A stretch of DNA of 64,000 bases from Lysobacter sp. MMG2 (GTDB taxonomy: Bacteria > Pseudomonadota > Gammaproteobacteria > Xanthomonadales > Xanthomonadaceae). A model generated the notes under the pieces. The model saw only the letters and a program-made list of their open reading frames with translations. It ran no database searches and was not told the origin of the DNA. Positions 43,027-51,298 of the stretch are shown in pieces. The stretch's first letter is position 1; each line of letters opens with the position of its first letter. The position numbers and the translations under genes were made by a program. The DNA lies in assembly GCF_016735495.2 (NCBI RefSeq), contig NZ_JAERQY020000002.1:620001-684000 (forward strand), written 5' to 3'.

Positions 43027-43251
43027 TTACTTGGTGAGGATCAGCTTGTCGTTGCGCGTATGGCGCAGGCGGTAGACCTCGCCGCCGTGGCGGATCAGCA
43101 CTTCGCGACCGCCCCGCAGCAGGTCATCGCTTTCGACGAGGCCGCTGGCCAACGGCAACGCGACGGGCGCACCCGGCGCGACCGCGGCGATGGGCGGCGT
43201 CAGGCGTTCGGTACGGGGCTTGAGCTGCAGCAGCGTGGGACGCATCGACAT
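43027..43251 (-). CDS. hemP: Hemin uptake protein HemP
   Basis: The 74-residue protein ends with the family signature [15 protein letters not shown], preceded by [11 protein letters not shown]. HemP-type proteins are short cytoplasmic proteins needed for full expression of haem receptors. The upstream Fur box (43278-43300) is 27 bases from the ATG. It opens the operon hemP, receptor, DUF6607. The N-terminal 40 residues are Pro/Ala-rich and variable. Confidence 0.9.
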   Translation of the reverse strand: MSMRPTLLQLKPRTERLTPPIAAVAPGAPVALPLASGLVESDDLLRGGREVLIRHGGEVYRLRHTRNDKLILTK

Positions 43252-43277
43252 GGGCGTGGCTCGTTCAGGGCTCGCCG

Positions 43278-43300
43278 ATGATGATAATGATTCTCATTTA
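43278..43300 (-). promoter_or_regulatory. Fur box of the haem operon
   Basis: GATGATGATAATGATTCTCATTT contains ATGATAATGATTCTCATTT, a close match to the 19-bp Fur consensus, 27-49 bases before the hemP start. It would repress the operon when iron is plentiful. The match is judged by eye. Confidence 0.8.
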
Positions 43301-43330
43301 TGAGTCAACAGACCCGGCCGCGATTTTGTT

Positions 43331-44299
43331 TCACCCGGTCGCGGCCTCCACCCGCTGCCAGTCGCCTTCCGACAAACGATCGGCCAGTTCCAGCGCCTCC
43401 AGGTTCTGGATCAGCTGTTCCGGTCGGCTGGCCCCGAGGATCACGCTGGAAACATGCGGATTGCGCAGGCACCAGGCGATCGCCAACGGCGCCGGCGCGA
43501 GGCCGAGCTCCTGCGCGATCGCGACGAAGCGCCGTGCACGTTCCACGCGCTCGCCCTCGCCTCCCAGCACCGTGCGCTGCAACCAGCCCAGGCCTTCGCG
43601 CCCCAGACGCGCCTCCGTCGGTACGCCTGCGTTGTACTTGCCGGTCAGCAGGCCCGAGGCCAGCGGCGACCAGATCGTCGTGCCCAGGCCGTACTCGGCG
43701 TAGAGGGGCGCGTACTCCAGCTCGACACGCTCGCGGTGCAGCAGGTTGTACTGCGGCTGCTCCATCGTCGGCGCATACCAGTGGTTGGCGCGGGCGATCT
43801 TGTGCGCCTCGCGGATCTGCGCCGCCGTCCATTCCGAAGTGCCCCAATACAGGACCTTGCCCTGGCGGATCAGCACGTCCATCGCGCCCACGGTCTCTTC
43901 GATCGGCGTATCGGGATCGGGGCGGTGGCAGTAATAGAGGTCCAGGCACTCCACGCGCAGGCGCTTGAGCGCGGCGTGGCAGGCATCGGTCACGTGCTTG
44001 CGCGAGAGGCCGCGCTGGGTCGGCCCGGGCTCGTTGGCCGAACCGAAGAAGACCTTGCTGGAGACGCAGAAGCCGTCGCGCGGCAGGCGCAGGTCGGCGA
44101 TCACGTCGCCCATCACCTTCTCGGCCTCGCCGTTGGCGTAGGTCTCGGCGTTGTCGAAGAAGTTGATGCCGTTGTCCCAGGCCGCGGCGATGAGTTCACG
44201 CGCGGTGGAGCGCCCGATCTGGGCGCCGAAGGTCAGCCAGGCACCGAAGGAAAGGGCCGACAGCTGCAGGCCGGACGAGCCGAGGCGGCGGTATTGCAT
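43331..44299 (-). CDS. Aldo/keto reductase
   Basis: The 322-residue (beta/alpha)8 NADPH-dependent reductase keeps the AKR catalytic residues: D51 and Y55 in FFDNAETYANGEAEKV, K84-like lysine in CVSSKVFFG, and H123-like histidine in YYCHRPDPDTPIEET. GLGTTIWSPLASGLLTGKYN and SSVILGASRPEQL are typical of the voltage-gated K-channel beta/YghZ group. It reduces aldehydes or ketones such as methylglyoxal. The gene is convergent with hemP's promoter and divergent from the Mn riboswitch. No operon partner. Confidence 0.92.
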   Translation of the reverse strand: MQYRRLGSSGLQLSALSFGAWLTFGAQIGRSTARELIAAAWDNGINFFDNAETYANGEAEKVMGDVIADLRLPRDGFCVSSKVFFGSANEPGPTQRGLSRKHVTDACHAALKRLRVECLDLYYCHRPDPDTPIEETVGAMDVLIRQGKVLYWGTSEWTAAQIREAHKIARANHWYAPTMEQPQYNLLHRERVELEYAPLYAEYGLGTTIWSPLASGLLTGKYNAGVPTEARLGREGLGWLQRTVLGGEGERVERARRFVAIAQELGLAPAPLAIAWCLRNPHVSSVILGASRPEQLIQNLEALELADRLSEGDWQRVEAATG

Positions 44300-44361
44300 G
44301 GGGGAACTCCGGAAGGACAGTCCGGTTCAGTTTAGCCCTGCCCCCGTGGCCTTCCGGTCGG

Positions 44362-44616
44362 TACAATGCGCGCACTTCCTCCTCCGGGGAGTAGCCCATC
44401 CGCGATCCGGCCCGCCGGCCTCGCGGGGATCTGCGTCAACACACTTGGCCCACCGGCCATGGCGCAGGAGCGGCAGCCAGCCGGCGTTCCGACGCGCGGC
44501 GAGCGACCACGGGCAAGACCGAAGGCAGGCGTCATGCGAGCAACTGGCGAAAGCCGGGTCGGGCCGCGTGACGGCTGCCTTTCGCGTCCACGCGAAAGCC
44601 CGACCTCGGAGTCCCC
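44362..44616 (+). promoter_or_regulatory. yybP-ykoY (Mn2+) riboswitch upstream of the GDT1-family exporter
   Basis: The two conserved loop sequences of this aptamer are present: GGGGAGTAGC (44386-44395) and GTCAACACACTTGG (44435-44448). A -10-like TACAAT is at 44362-44367. In the expression platform GGTCGGGC (44557-44564) can pair with GCCCGACC (44598-44605), next to the Shine-Dalgarno CGGAG (44607-44611), and TTTCGCG/CGCGAAA (44580-44597) forms a hairpin between. An alternative helix, GGCAGCC (44472-44478) with GGCTGCC (44573-44579), could compete. Mn binding would switch on export. Aptamer identity is by motif; the switch mechanism is inferred. Confidence 0.85.
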
Positions 44617-45195
44617 ATGGATCACTTTCCGCTCATGTCGGCCGCCATTTCGGCGGGCACCGTCGCGCTCGCCGAAATCGGCGACAAAACCCAGCTCCTC
44701 GCCTTGCTGCTTGCCGCTCGCTTCCGCAAGCCGCTGCCGATCATCGCGGGGATTCTCGTGGCGACCCTGCTCAATCACGCGCTGGCCGGCTGGTTTGGCA
44801 CGCTGGTGGCGCAATGGCTGACGCCGGAGGTGCTGCGCTGGGTGGTCGCCATCAGCTTCTTCGCCGTGGCGCTGTGGACGCTCAAGCCGGACAAGCTGGA
44901 CGAGGGCGAGGAATCGCTGCCCGCGCGCGGCGCATTCGTGGCGACGACGTTCGCCTTCTTCCTGGCTGAGATCGGCGACAAGACCCAGGTCGCCACCGTT
45001 CTGCTGGCCGCGAAGTACCAGCCCCTGTGGGAAGTGGTGGTCGGCACGACGGTCGGCATGCTGCTGGCTAACGTGCCGGTGGTGCTGCTGGGCAGCAAGC
45101 TGGCCGACCGCCTGCCGTTGAAGGCGGCGCGCTACACGGCGGCGGTGGTGTTCCTCGCCCTGGCGGCGTGGGCCGCATTCCGCGGCATCGCCTGA
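44617..45195 (+). CDS. mneA: GDT1/UPF0016-family manganese exporter
   Basis: The 192-residue inner-membrane protein has two copies of the family motif EIGDKTQ (residues 18-24 and about 119-125) within six predicted helices, the layout of the GDT1/TMEM165 family. Members in Xanthomonas and Vibrio (MneA) export Mn2+. The yybP-ykoY Mn riboswitch in the leader strongly supports this. The Shine-Dalgarno CGGAG is 5 bases upstream of the ATG and could be sequestered. A diguanylate cyclase gene follows after 77 bases. Confidence 0.92.
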   Translation: MDHFPLMSAAISAGTVALAEIGDKTQLLALLLAARFRKPLPIIAGILVATLLNHALAGWFGTLVAQWLTPEVLRWVVAISFFAVALWTLKPDKLDEGEESLPARGAFVATTFAFFLAEIGDKTQVATVLLAAKYQPLWEVVVGTTVGMLLANVPVVLLGSKLADRLPLKAARYTAAVVFLALAAWAAFRGIA

Positions 45196-45272
45196 CATCC
45201 GGCCTGCGCCACGCCACGGTGCCGCGCTATGCTCGGCGCGGCACCGCTAGGGCCACGCGATCGGGGGAGTGG

Positions 45273-46409
45273 ATGCTCGGAACCGGCGGAAGGGTCCGCG
45301 ATGTCATCGCCGCGCTATTGGCGAGGCCGGACGAAATCATGCTCGAGATCGGCGCCGGCGGCGAGCTGATGGTCGCGCGCCTGCGCGTGGTCATCGCCGC
45401 GATGCTGCTGGTCCTGCCGGTGGCAAACGCGCTCGGCGGCGGCAGCGTGAAGGACACCATGGTCGGCCTGGGCGGCGCGATCGTGATCAACATCTTCGCC
45501 CACCTGTGGCTGGCGCTGGCGCGGCGGCGGCGGTTGTTCCGCTGGCTGCCGTTCGCGTCGTCGGCGTTCGACGTCACCGCCACGACGGTGCTGCTGCTTC
45601 TGCTCGCCTCCGACCACCTGCCCGCCGGCGTGAACAACCTCACCGCCTGGTGCGGCTACGTGGTGGCGATCGTGCTGACCGCGCCGCGCAGCGACGGCCG
45701 CATCGCCCTGTTCGCCGGCGCGCTGGCGATCGGCCAGTACAGCCTGCTGGTGCTGTGGGTGTTCGCTTCGGCCAGTTCCCCGGAGCAGCTCATTTCCAGC
45801 GACTACGGCGCGATCACCGTGGCCAGCCAGTTGCAGCGCATGCTGCTGCTGGTGATCTTCACCCTGATCACGGCGATGGTCGTCTACCGGATGCAGCGGC
45901 TGGTGGAGATGTCCGGCACCGACGGTCTGACCCGCCTGCCCAACCGCACGTGGCTGATGTACCGCGTGCCGCGCCTGTTCGACAGCGTGCGCCACGACGG
46001 CGACAGCCTGACCCTGGCGTTGATCGACCTGGACCATTTCAAGCGTATCAACGACGCCCACGGCCACCACGCCGGCGACCGCGCCCTGCGCCACGTCGTC
46101 GCCGTGCTGCGCGAGCTGGCCGAGCCGGGCGAATGGCTGGTGCGCATCGGCGGCGAGGAGTTCGTCCTGCTGCTGCGCAAGCCGATCGGGACGGCCTGGG
46201 AGCGCGTGGACGCGATCCGCCGCGCCCTGGGCGAGCGGCCGTTCGAGCCCGAGCGCGGAGCGGACAATGTGGCACTGAGCTTCAGCGCCGGCCTGGCCGG
46301 CTTCCCGCACGAGGGCTCGGACCTCTCGCGTCTGTTGCGCCGGGCCGACGGCCGCCTCCAGCAGGCCAAGCTGCAGGGCCGAAACCGGGTCGTGGCGCGG
46401 GATACCTGA
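45273..46409 (+). CDS. Membrane diguanylate cyclase (GGDEF domain)
   Basis: The 378-residue enzyme makes cyclic-di-GMP from two GTP. The N-terminal half has about six membrane helices (residues 35-205), and the GGDEF domain occupies 215-378. The active-site motif is RIGGEEFVLLL (GGEEF), with the metal-binding DLDHFKRIND before it and DGLTRLPNRTWL at the start, so it is probably active. The start at 45273 is preceded by GGGGGAG; a longer reading is rejected. There is no visible inhibitory site (RxxD) directly before GGEEF. The signal sensed by the membrane part is unknown. Confidence 0.9.
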   Translation: MLGTGGRVRDVIAALLARPDEIMLEIGAGGELMVARLRVVIAAMLLVLPVANALGGGSVKDTMVGLGGAIVINIFAHLWLALARRRRLFRWLPFASSAFDVTATTVLLLLLASDHLPAGVNNLTAWCGYVVAIVLTAPRSDGRIALFAGALAIGQYSLLVLWVFASASSPEQLISSDYGAITVASQLQRMLLLVIFTLITAMVVYRMQRLVEMSGTDGLTRLPNRTWLMYRVPRLFDSVRHDGDSLTLALIDLDHFKRINDAHGHHAGDRALRHVVAVLRELAEPGEWLVRIGGEEFVLLLRKPIGTAWERVDAIRRALGERPFEPERGADNVALSFSAGLAGFPHEGSDLSRLLRRADGRLQQAKLQGRNRVVARDT

Positions 46410-46602
46410 CCGCGCATCGCGCTGTTTTCGTACCCCCGAAGCGGGCGAGCCCCTCTGGCACGGCCCACCGCCCGCGGTCCCGGCGGCGTCGTAAACTACG
46501 CGCCGCCGCAGCCATGACCCGCCCCCCTCGAGGGCTCAGGGCCGCATCATTCCTGAACGACAACGACTCGCTGCCGGCCGCCGGTTGCATGGGGAGAACT
46601 GA

Positions 46603-47901
46603 GTGGAAGCCATTACCCGGGTGGCCTTTGGCCTGTTTGGTCTTGCGGTGCTCATCGGCATCGCGTGGCTGTTCTCGAACAACAAGCGTCGCGTGGACTG
46701 GAAGCTCGTCGTCACCGGCGTGAGCCTGCAGGTCGCCTTCGCGGCGCTCGTGCTGCTGGTGCCGGGCGGCAAGGATGTCTTCGACGCCATCGGCCACGGC
46801 TTCGTGAAGGTGCTCAGCTTCGTCGGCGAAGGCTCGAAGTTCATCTTCGGCAGCCTGATGGACGTGAACACCTACGGCTTCATCTTCGCCTTCCAGGTGC
46901 TGCCGACAATCATCTTCTTCGCCGCGCTGATGGGCGTGCTCTACCACCTGGGCGTGATGCAGGCGGTCGTGCGCGGCATGGCGTGGGTGATCACCAAGGT
47001 GATGCGCGTGTCCGGTGCGGAAACCACCAGCGTCTGCGCCAGCGTCTTCATCGGCCAGACCGAGGCGCCGCTGACGGTGCGTCCGTACATCCCGAAGATG
47101 ACCGAGTCGGAGCTGATCACGATGATGATCGGCGGCATGGCGCACATCGCCGGCGGCGTGCTCGCCGCGTACGTGGGCATGCTGGGCGGTGGCGATCCGG
47201 AGCAGCAGGCGTTCTACGCCAAGCACCTGCTGGCGGCCTCGATCATGGCCGCACCCGCGACGCTGGTCATCGCCAAGATCCTCGTGCCCGAAACCGGCGA
47301 ACCGCTGACGCGCGGCACGGTGAAGATGGAAGTGGAGAAGAACACCGCCAACATCATCGACGCCGCCGCGGCCGGTGCCGGCGACGGCCTGCGCCTGGCG
47401 CTGAACATCGGTGCGATGCTGCTGGCCTTCATCGCGCTGATCGCGCTGGTCAACTGGCCGCTGACCTGGATCGGCGACGTCACCGGCATCTCCGCCGCGA
47501 TCGGCAAGCCGTTCGACCTGGCGACGATCTTCGGCTATGTGCTCGCGCCGCTGGCCTGGGTGATCGGCACGCCGTGGCAGGACGCGTCCACCGTGGGCAG
47601 CCTGATCGGCCAGAAGGTCGTCATCAATGAGTTCGTGGCGTACCTGCAACTGGCCGACATCGTCAACGGCAAGGTCGCCGGCGTCACGCTGACCGACCAG
47701 GGTCGACTCATCGCCACCTACGCGCTGTGCGGCTTCGCCAACTTCAGCTCGATCGCGATCCAGATCGGCGGCATCGGCGGACTCGCGCCGGAGCGTCGCC
47801 AGGACCTGGCGCGCTTCGGCTTGCGCGCAGTGCTGGGCGGTTCGATCGCGACGTTCATGACCGCGACGATCGCCGGCGTGCTGACCTGGTTCGGTAGCTG
47901 A
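46603..47901 (+). CDS. nupC: NupC-family concentrative nucleoside transporter
   Basis: This 432-residue inner-membrane protein has about ten helices and the CNT signatures GVLYHLGVMQAVVRGMAW, SGAETTSVCASVFIGQTEAP, and QKVVINEFVAYLQL. It imports nucleosides with H+ or Na+. The start is a GTG at 46603 with GGGGAG seven bases upstream. It may feed nucleosides to the PfkB-family sugar kinase encoded next, which fits nucleoside/ribose salvage, though the gap between them holds a repeat and no shared regulation is seen. Confidence 0.93.
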   Translation: MEAITRVAFGLFGLAVLIGIAWLFSNNKRRVDWKLVVTGVSLQVAFAALVLLVPGGKDVFDAIGHGFVKVLSFVGEGSKFIFGSLMDVNTYGFIFAFQVLPTIIFFAALMGVLYHLGVMQAVVRGMAWVITKVMRVSGAETTSVCASVFIGQTEAPLTVRPYIPKMTESELITMMIGGMAHIAGGVLAAYVGMLGGGDPEQQAFYAKHLLAASIMAAPATLVIAKILVPETGEPLTRGTVKMEVEKNTANIIDAAAAGAGDGLRLALNIGAMLLAFIALIALVNWPLTWIGDVTGISAAIGKPFDLATIFGYVLAPLAWVIGTPWQDASTVGSLIGQKVVINEFVAYLQLADIVNGKVAGVTLTDQGRLIATYALCGFANFSSIAIQIGGIGGLAPERRQDLARFGLRAVLGGSIATFMTATIAGVLTWFGS

Positions 47902-47906
47902 AAGCC

Positions 47907-48025
47907 GGGATTCGGGATTAGGGATTCGTGATTCGCAAAGCGAAATCCGGGTCGGCCGCCACTATCGACAGATGAAGCGATGACACCTGCTCCTGCGAAT
48001 CCCGAATCCCGAATCGCGAATCACG
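47907..48025. repeat. Inverted pair of GATTCGGGATTC-type dispersed repeats
   Basis: The left arm (47907-47936, GGGATTCGGGATTAGGGATT...) and the right arm (47994-48025) are near reverse complements of each other, built from short units of the type GATTCGGGATTC. The right arm forms the first codons of the kinase gene. Such repeats are common between genes in Xanthomonadaceae. Confidence 0.75.
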
Positions 48026-48987
48026 GCGCCATAGTCGTCGTCGTAGGTTCGTTCAACGTCGACCACGTGTGGACGGTCGCGGCGCTGCCGCGGCCGGGCG
48101 AAACGCTCAGCGGCCACTACCACACCGGCCCCGGCGGCAAGGGCTTCAACCAGGCCACCGCGGCGGTGCGCGCGGGCGCGGCGACGACGTTCGTGTGCGC
48201 GCTCGGCGACGACCTCGGCGGCCAGCTCGCCCGCGCGCTCGCACAGGCCGACGGTCTGGACCTGCGGGCGCACAACAGCGAGGCACCCACCGGCACCGCC
48301 GGAATCTATGTCGATGGCGCCGGGCGAAACTCCATCGTGATCGGCCCGGGCGCAAACGCGGAGCTTTCGGTGGCGTTCGTTGAAGAACAACGAAATCGAA
48401 TCGCCGGCGCGCAGGTCCTGCTGGCACAGCTGGAGTCCCCGCTGCACGCGATCGAAGCCGCGTTCCGCGCTGCGCGCGCGGCCGGCGCGCGCACGGTGCT
48501 CAATCCGGCGCCGGCCGACGCGGATGTCCCGGCGTCGCTGCTCGCACTGGCGGATGTGGTAACGCCGAACGAAACCGAATTCTGCGCGCAGTTGCTGCGC
48601 CATGCCGGCGAGCGCGTGGATGCGACCACGCTTGCTTCGCAGGACGACGAAACCCTGCACGGCTGGTGCCGCCGCCTGCTGCCGCACGGCACCGTCGTGG
48701 TGACGCTGGGCGCGGCAGGCTGTTTCGTTTCCCACGCCGACACCGCAATGCACCGCGATGCGCAATCGCACTACCGCGTCGCCGCCGCCAAGGTGCAACC
48801 GCTCGACACCACTGGCGCCGGTGACGCATTCAACGGCGCCCTGTCGGCATCGTGGGCGCGCCATCCGGACGCTGCATTCGCGGACCACCTGCACTACGCC
48901 AACCGCTACGCCGCGCTCTCGACCGAACGCGCAGGCGCCGCCGCATCCATGCCCCGCGATGCGGACGTGCGGGCGCGCTTCGGCTGA
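47980..48987 (+). CDS. PfkB-family sugar kinase (ribokinase-like)
   Basis: The 335-residue kinase phosphorylates a sugar or nucleoside. PfkB features are GSFNVDHVWTVAALPRPGET near residue 22, the first signature GPGGKGFNQATAAVRAGA, and the second signature DTTGAGDAFNGAL with the catalytic Asp (near residue 283). This fits ribokinase more than fructokinase. The first 13 or so residues (including NPESRIANH) are encoded by a dispersed repeat, so the true start is uncertain; no better start codon is visible before GAIVVVVGSF. It follows a nucleoside transporter gene. Confidence 0.88.
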   Translation: MTPAPANPESRIANHGAIVVVVGSFNVDHVWTVAALPRPGETLSGHYHTGPGGKGFNQATAAVRAGAATTFVCALGDDLGGQLARALAQADGLDLRAHNSEAPTGTAGIYVDGAGRNSIVIGPGANAELSVAFVEEQRNRIAGAQVLLAQLESPLHAIEAAFRAARAAGARTVLNPAPADADVPASLLALADVVTPNETEFCAQLLRHAGERVDATTLASQDDETLHGWCRRLLPHGTVVVTLGAAGCFVSHADTAMHRDAQSHYRVAAAKVQPLDTTGAGDAFNGALSASWARHPDAAFADHLHYANRYAALSTERAGAAASMPRDADVRARFG

Positions 48988-49054
48988 ATTCCGCGCGATT
49001 GCCCGCGTCGGAATAAGGCTGGAAAGCCGCCCCCGGAGGGGCAGGCTATCAAAC

Positions 49055-49074
49055 ACGAATGATTCGCATTAACA
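49055..49074 (+). promoter_or_regulatory. Fur box ahead of the second iron receptor
   Basis: ACGAATGATTCGCATTAAC lies 32-51 bases before the ATG at 49106 and matches the Fur consensus in the ATGATTnnCATT core. It should make the receptor/PepSY pair iron-repressed. Judged by eye. Confidence 0.7.
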
Positions 49075-49105
49075 TGGGGCGCTGAATCCATCGCTCCCAC
49101 GCCCC

Positions 49106-51289
49106 ATGCCCCGTCGCCACCTTCTCGCCAGCGCGCTGCTGGCTGCCCTTGTCGCGCCCGTTGCCCACGCCGCCGATGAGGCCACCGACATCGATCGCGT
49201 CACCGTCTCCGCCAGCACCAGCCGAATCCCCGATTCCGAGGCCGCGCTGCCCAATACGATCACCGTGATCGACCAGGCGCAGCTGCAACAACAGCTCGCA
49301 CTGACGCAGGACATCTCGCAGGTGCTGGCCAACCTGATCCCGTCGTTCGCACCGTCGCGCCAGAAGCTGACCAACAGCGGCGAGACGCTGCGCGGCCGCA
49401 AGCCGCTGTACCTGGTCGACGGCGTGCCACAATCCACGCCGCTGCGCGAGGGCGGCCGCGATGGCCACACCATCGATCCGTCGATGATCGAGCGCATCGA
49501 GGTCATCCACGGCGCCAACGCGCTGCAGGGCCTGGGCGCTTCGGGCGGCATCATCAACATCATCACCAAGCGCGCGCCACGCCAGGACGGCGAGACGTTC
49601 CAGGACGTCTCCGTCGCCGCCAGCACCGCGCTGCCGCACGAAAGCGACAGCACGGGCTACCGCGCCTCGTACCTGCTGGGCACGCGCCGCGGCGCGTTCG
49701 ACTTCGTCGGTGGCGCGTCCTACGCCAGCGAAGGCCTGTACTACGACGGCGACGGGCGCTCCATCGCCGTGAACGACGTGCAGGGCGACCTGATGGACTC
49801 GGAGAGCTACAACCTCTTCGCCAAGGCCGGATGGAACTTCGACGACGAGCATCGCCTGCAGCTCAGTGCCAACCGCTACGACCTGCAGGGCGACAACAAC
49901 TACCACTCCGTCAACGCCGTGATCTGCCCCACCGGCCCGCGGGTTCCGTGCGTGCCTTCGACGTCGGCGCGCGGCGGCAGCGAGGGCGAAGGTCCGCGCA
50001 ACCGTTCCACGTCCGTCTCGCTGGACTACACCGACAAGTCCCTCGCCGGCGGCTACCTGCAGGCGCAGCTGTACTGGGTGGATTTCGAAGCCCTGTACGG
50101 CGGGAGTTACTGGGGCGACTTCTGGGGTGACGGCCGCGATCCGGACTGGTTCGATCAGTCGCAGAACCTCTCCGAGAAGCTCGGCGGCAAGTTCAGCTGG
50201 TCGCGCGGCGACCTGTTCGGGTTGCGCCTGCGCGCCACCGTCGGCCTGGACGTGGGCCGTGACACCACCTCGCAGGAGCTGGTCGTCGCCGGCATCGACT
50301 GGGTTCCGGAAACCAAGTACGAGTCGTGGTCGCCGTTCGTGCAGCTGGAGTGGTGGCTCACCGATTCGGTGATGCTCGCCGGCGGTCTGCGCCACGAACG
50401 CGGCAAGCTCGAAGTGGACGATTACTACACCATTCCCGACCAGCGCCTGACGCCCGGCATCCACGGCCGCCGCTATTTCGTCACCGGCGGCTCGCCGGAA
50501 ACCAGCGAGACCCTGCCGAACGTGGGCGCCGTCTGGGAAGCGACCGATACGCTGAAGCTTTACGCCTCGTACTCGGAGGGTTACACCGTCGCCGACATCG
50601 GCCGCGTGCTGCGTGCCATCACACAGCCGAACCAGCGCGTGGACAACTTGGTCGACCTGCAGCCGGTCATCGCCGACAACCAGGAAATCGGCCTGGATTA
50701 CGACGACGGTCGCTGGCTGGCGCACCTGGCCGTGTACCGGTCGGACTCCGACCTGGGTTCGCGCCTGGCGTTCGACAATGCCACGCAGACCTATAACGTC
50801 GTGCGCGAGCGCACGGAGATCGAAGGCTTCGAAGGCAGCGTCGCCTACCGCTTCACCGACGCCACGCGCGTGGGCCTGGCCTACGCGCAGACCGACGGCC
50901 GCTACGACAGCAACGGCGACGACCGCGTCGACAGCGACCTGCCCGGCATCAACGTGAGCCCCGACCGGACGACGATGTTCTGGGAACAGACCTGGACGCC
51001 GGCGATGTCCACCCGCCTTCAGGCCAGCCATGCGTTCGACCGCGACTTCGACCTTCGCGGCCAGACGCTGCCGGACGACTTCGAGGGCTACACCACGGTC
51101 GATCTGCAGGCGCGCTTCCAGTTGCCGGTCGGCGCGTTGAACGTCGGCATCGAGAACCTGTTCGGCGAGCAGTACATCACCTACAACTCGCAGACGACCT
51201 ACCAGCGCAACCTCGCCACGCAGCGACTGGACACCTACACCGCCGGTCGCGGCCGCGTGCTCACGGTGGGCTGGGCGCATCGGTTCTAA
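49106..51289 (+). CDS. TonB-dependent siderophore receptor
   Basis: This 727-residue outer-membrane receptor has a signal peptide (MPRRHLLASALLAALVAPVAHA), the TonB-box/plug region DIDRVTVSASTSRIPDSEAAL, LRGRKPLYLVDGVP and IERIEVIHGANALQGLGASG, and a barrel ending in Phe (GWAHRF). It resembles ferric-hydroxamate/aerobactin-type receptors more than haem receptors. A Fur box is in the promoter, and the next gene encodes a PepSY membrane protein that often reduces iron or releases it from siderophores. No Shine-Dalgarno is visible before the ATG, so the transcript may be leaderless or nearly so. The exact siderophore is unknown. Confidence 0.92.
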   Translation: MPRRHLLASALLAALVAPVAHAADEATDIDRVTVSASTSRIPDSEAALPNTITVIDQAQLQQQLALTQDISQVLANLIPSFAPSRQKLTNSGETLRGRKPLYLVDGVPQSTPLREGGRDGHTIDPSMIERIEVIHGANALQGLGASGGIINIITKRAPRQDGETFQDVSVAASTALPHESDSTGYRASYLLGTRRGAFDFVGGASYASEGLYYDGDGRSIAVNDVQGDLMDSESYNLFAKAGWNFDDEHRLQLSANRYDLQGDNNYHSVNAVICPTGPRVPCVPSTSARGGSEGEGPRNRSTSVSLDYTDKSLAGGYLQAQLYWVDFEALYGGSYWGDFWGDGRDPDWFDQSQNLSEKLGGKFSWSRGDLFGLRLRATVGLDVGRDTTSQELVVAGIDWVPETKYESWSPFVQLEWWLTDSVMLAGGLRHERGKLEVDDYYTIPDQRLTPGIHGRRYFVTGGSPETSETLPNVGAVWEATDTLKLYASYSEGYTVADIGRVLRAITQPNQRVDNLVDLQPVIADNQEIGLDYDDGRWLAHLAVYRSDSDLGSRLAFDNATQTYNVVRERTEIEGFEGSVAYRFTDATRVGLAYAQTDGRYDSNGDDRVDSDLPGINVSPDRTTMFWEQTWTPAMSTRLQASHAFDRDFDLRGQTLPDDFEGYTTVDLQARFQLPVGALNVGIENLFGEQYITYNSQTTYQRNLATQRLDTYTAGRGRVLTVGWAHRF

Positions 51290-51298
51290 TCGGACGCC

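Noticed and set aside
44196-44570. Short frames across the Mn riboswitch
   Set aside because: The region is explained by the structured aptamer, and frames lack start signals.
48000-48040. NPESRIANH as a functional targeting peptide of the kinase
   Set aside because: It is the translation of a dispersed DNA repeat, not a known signal.
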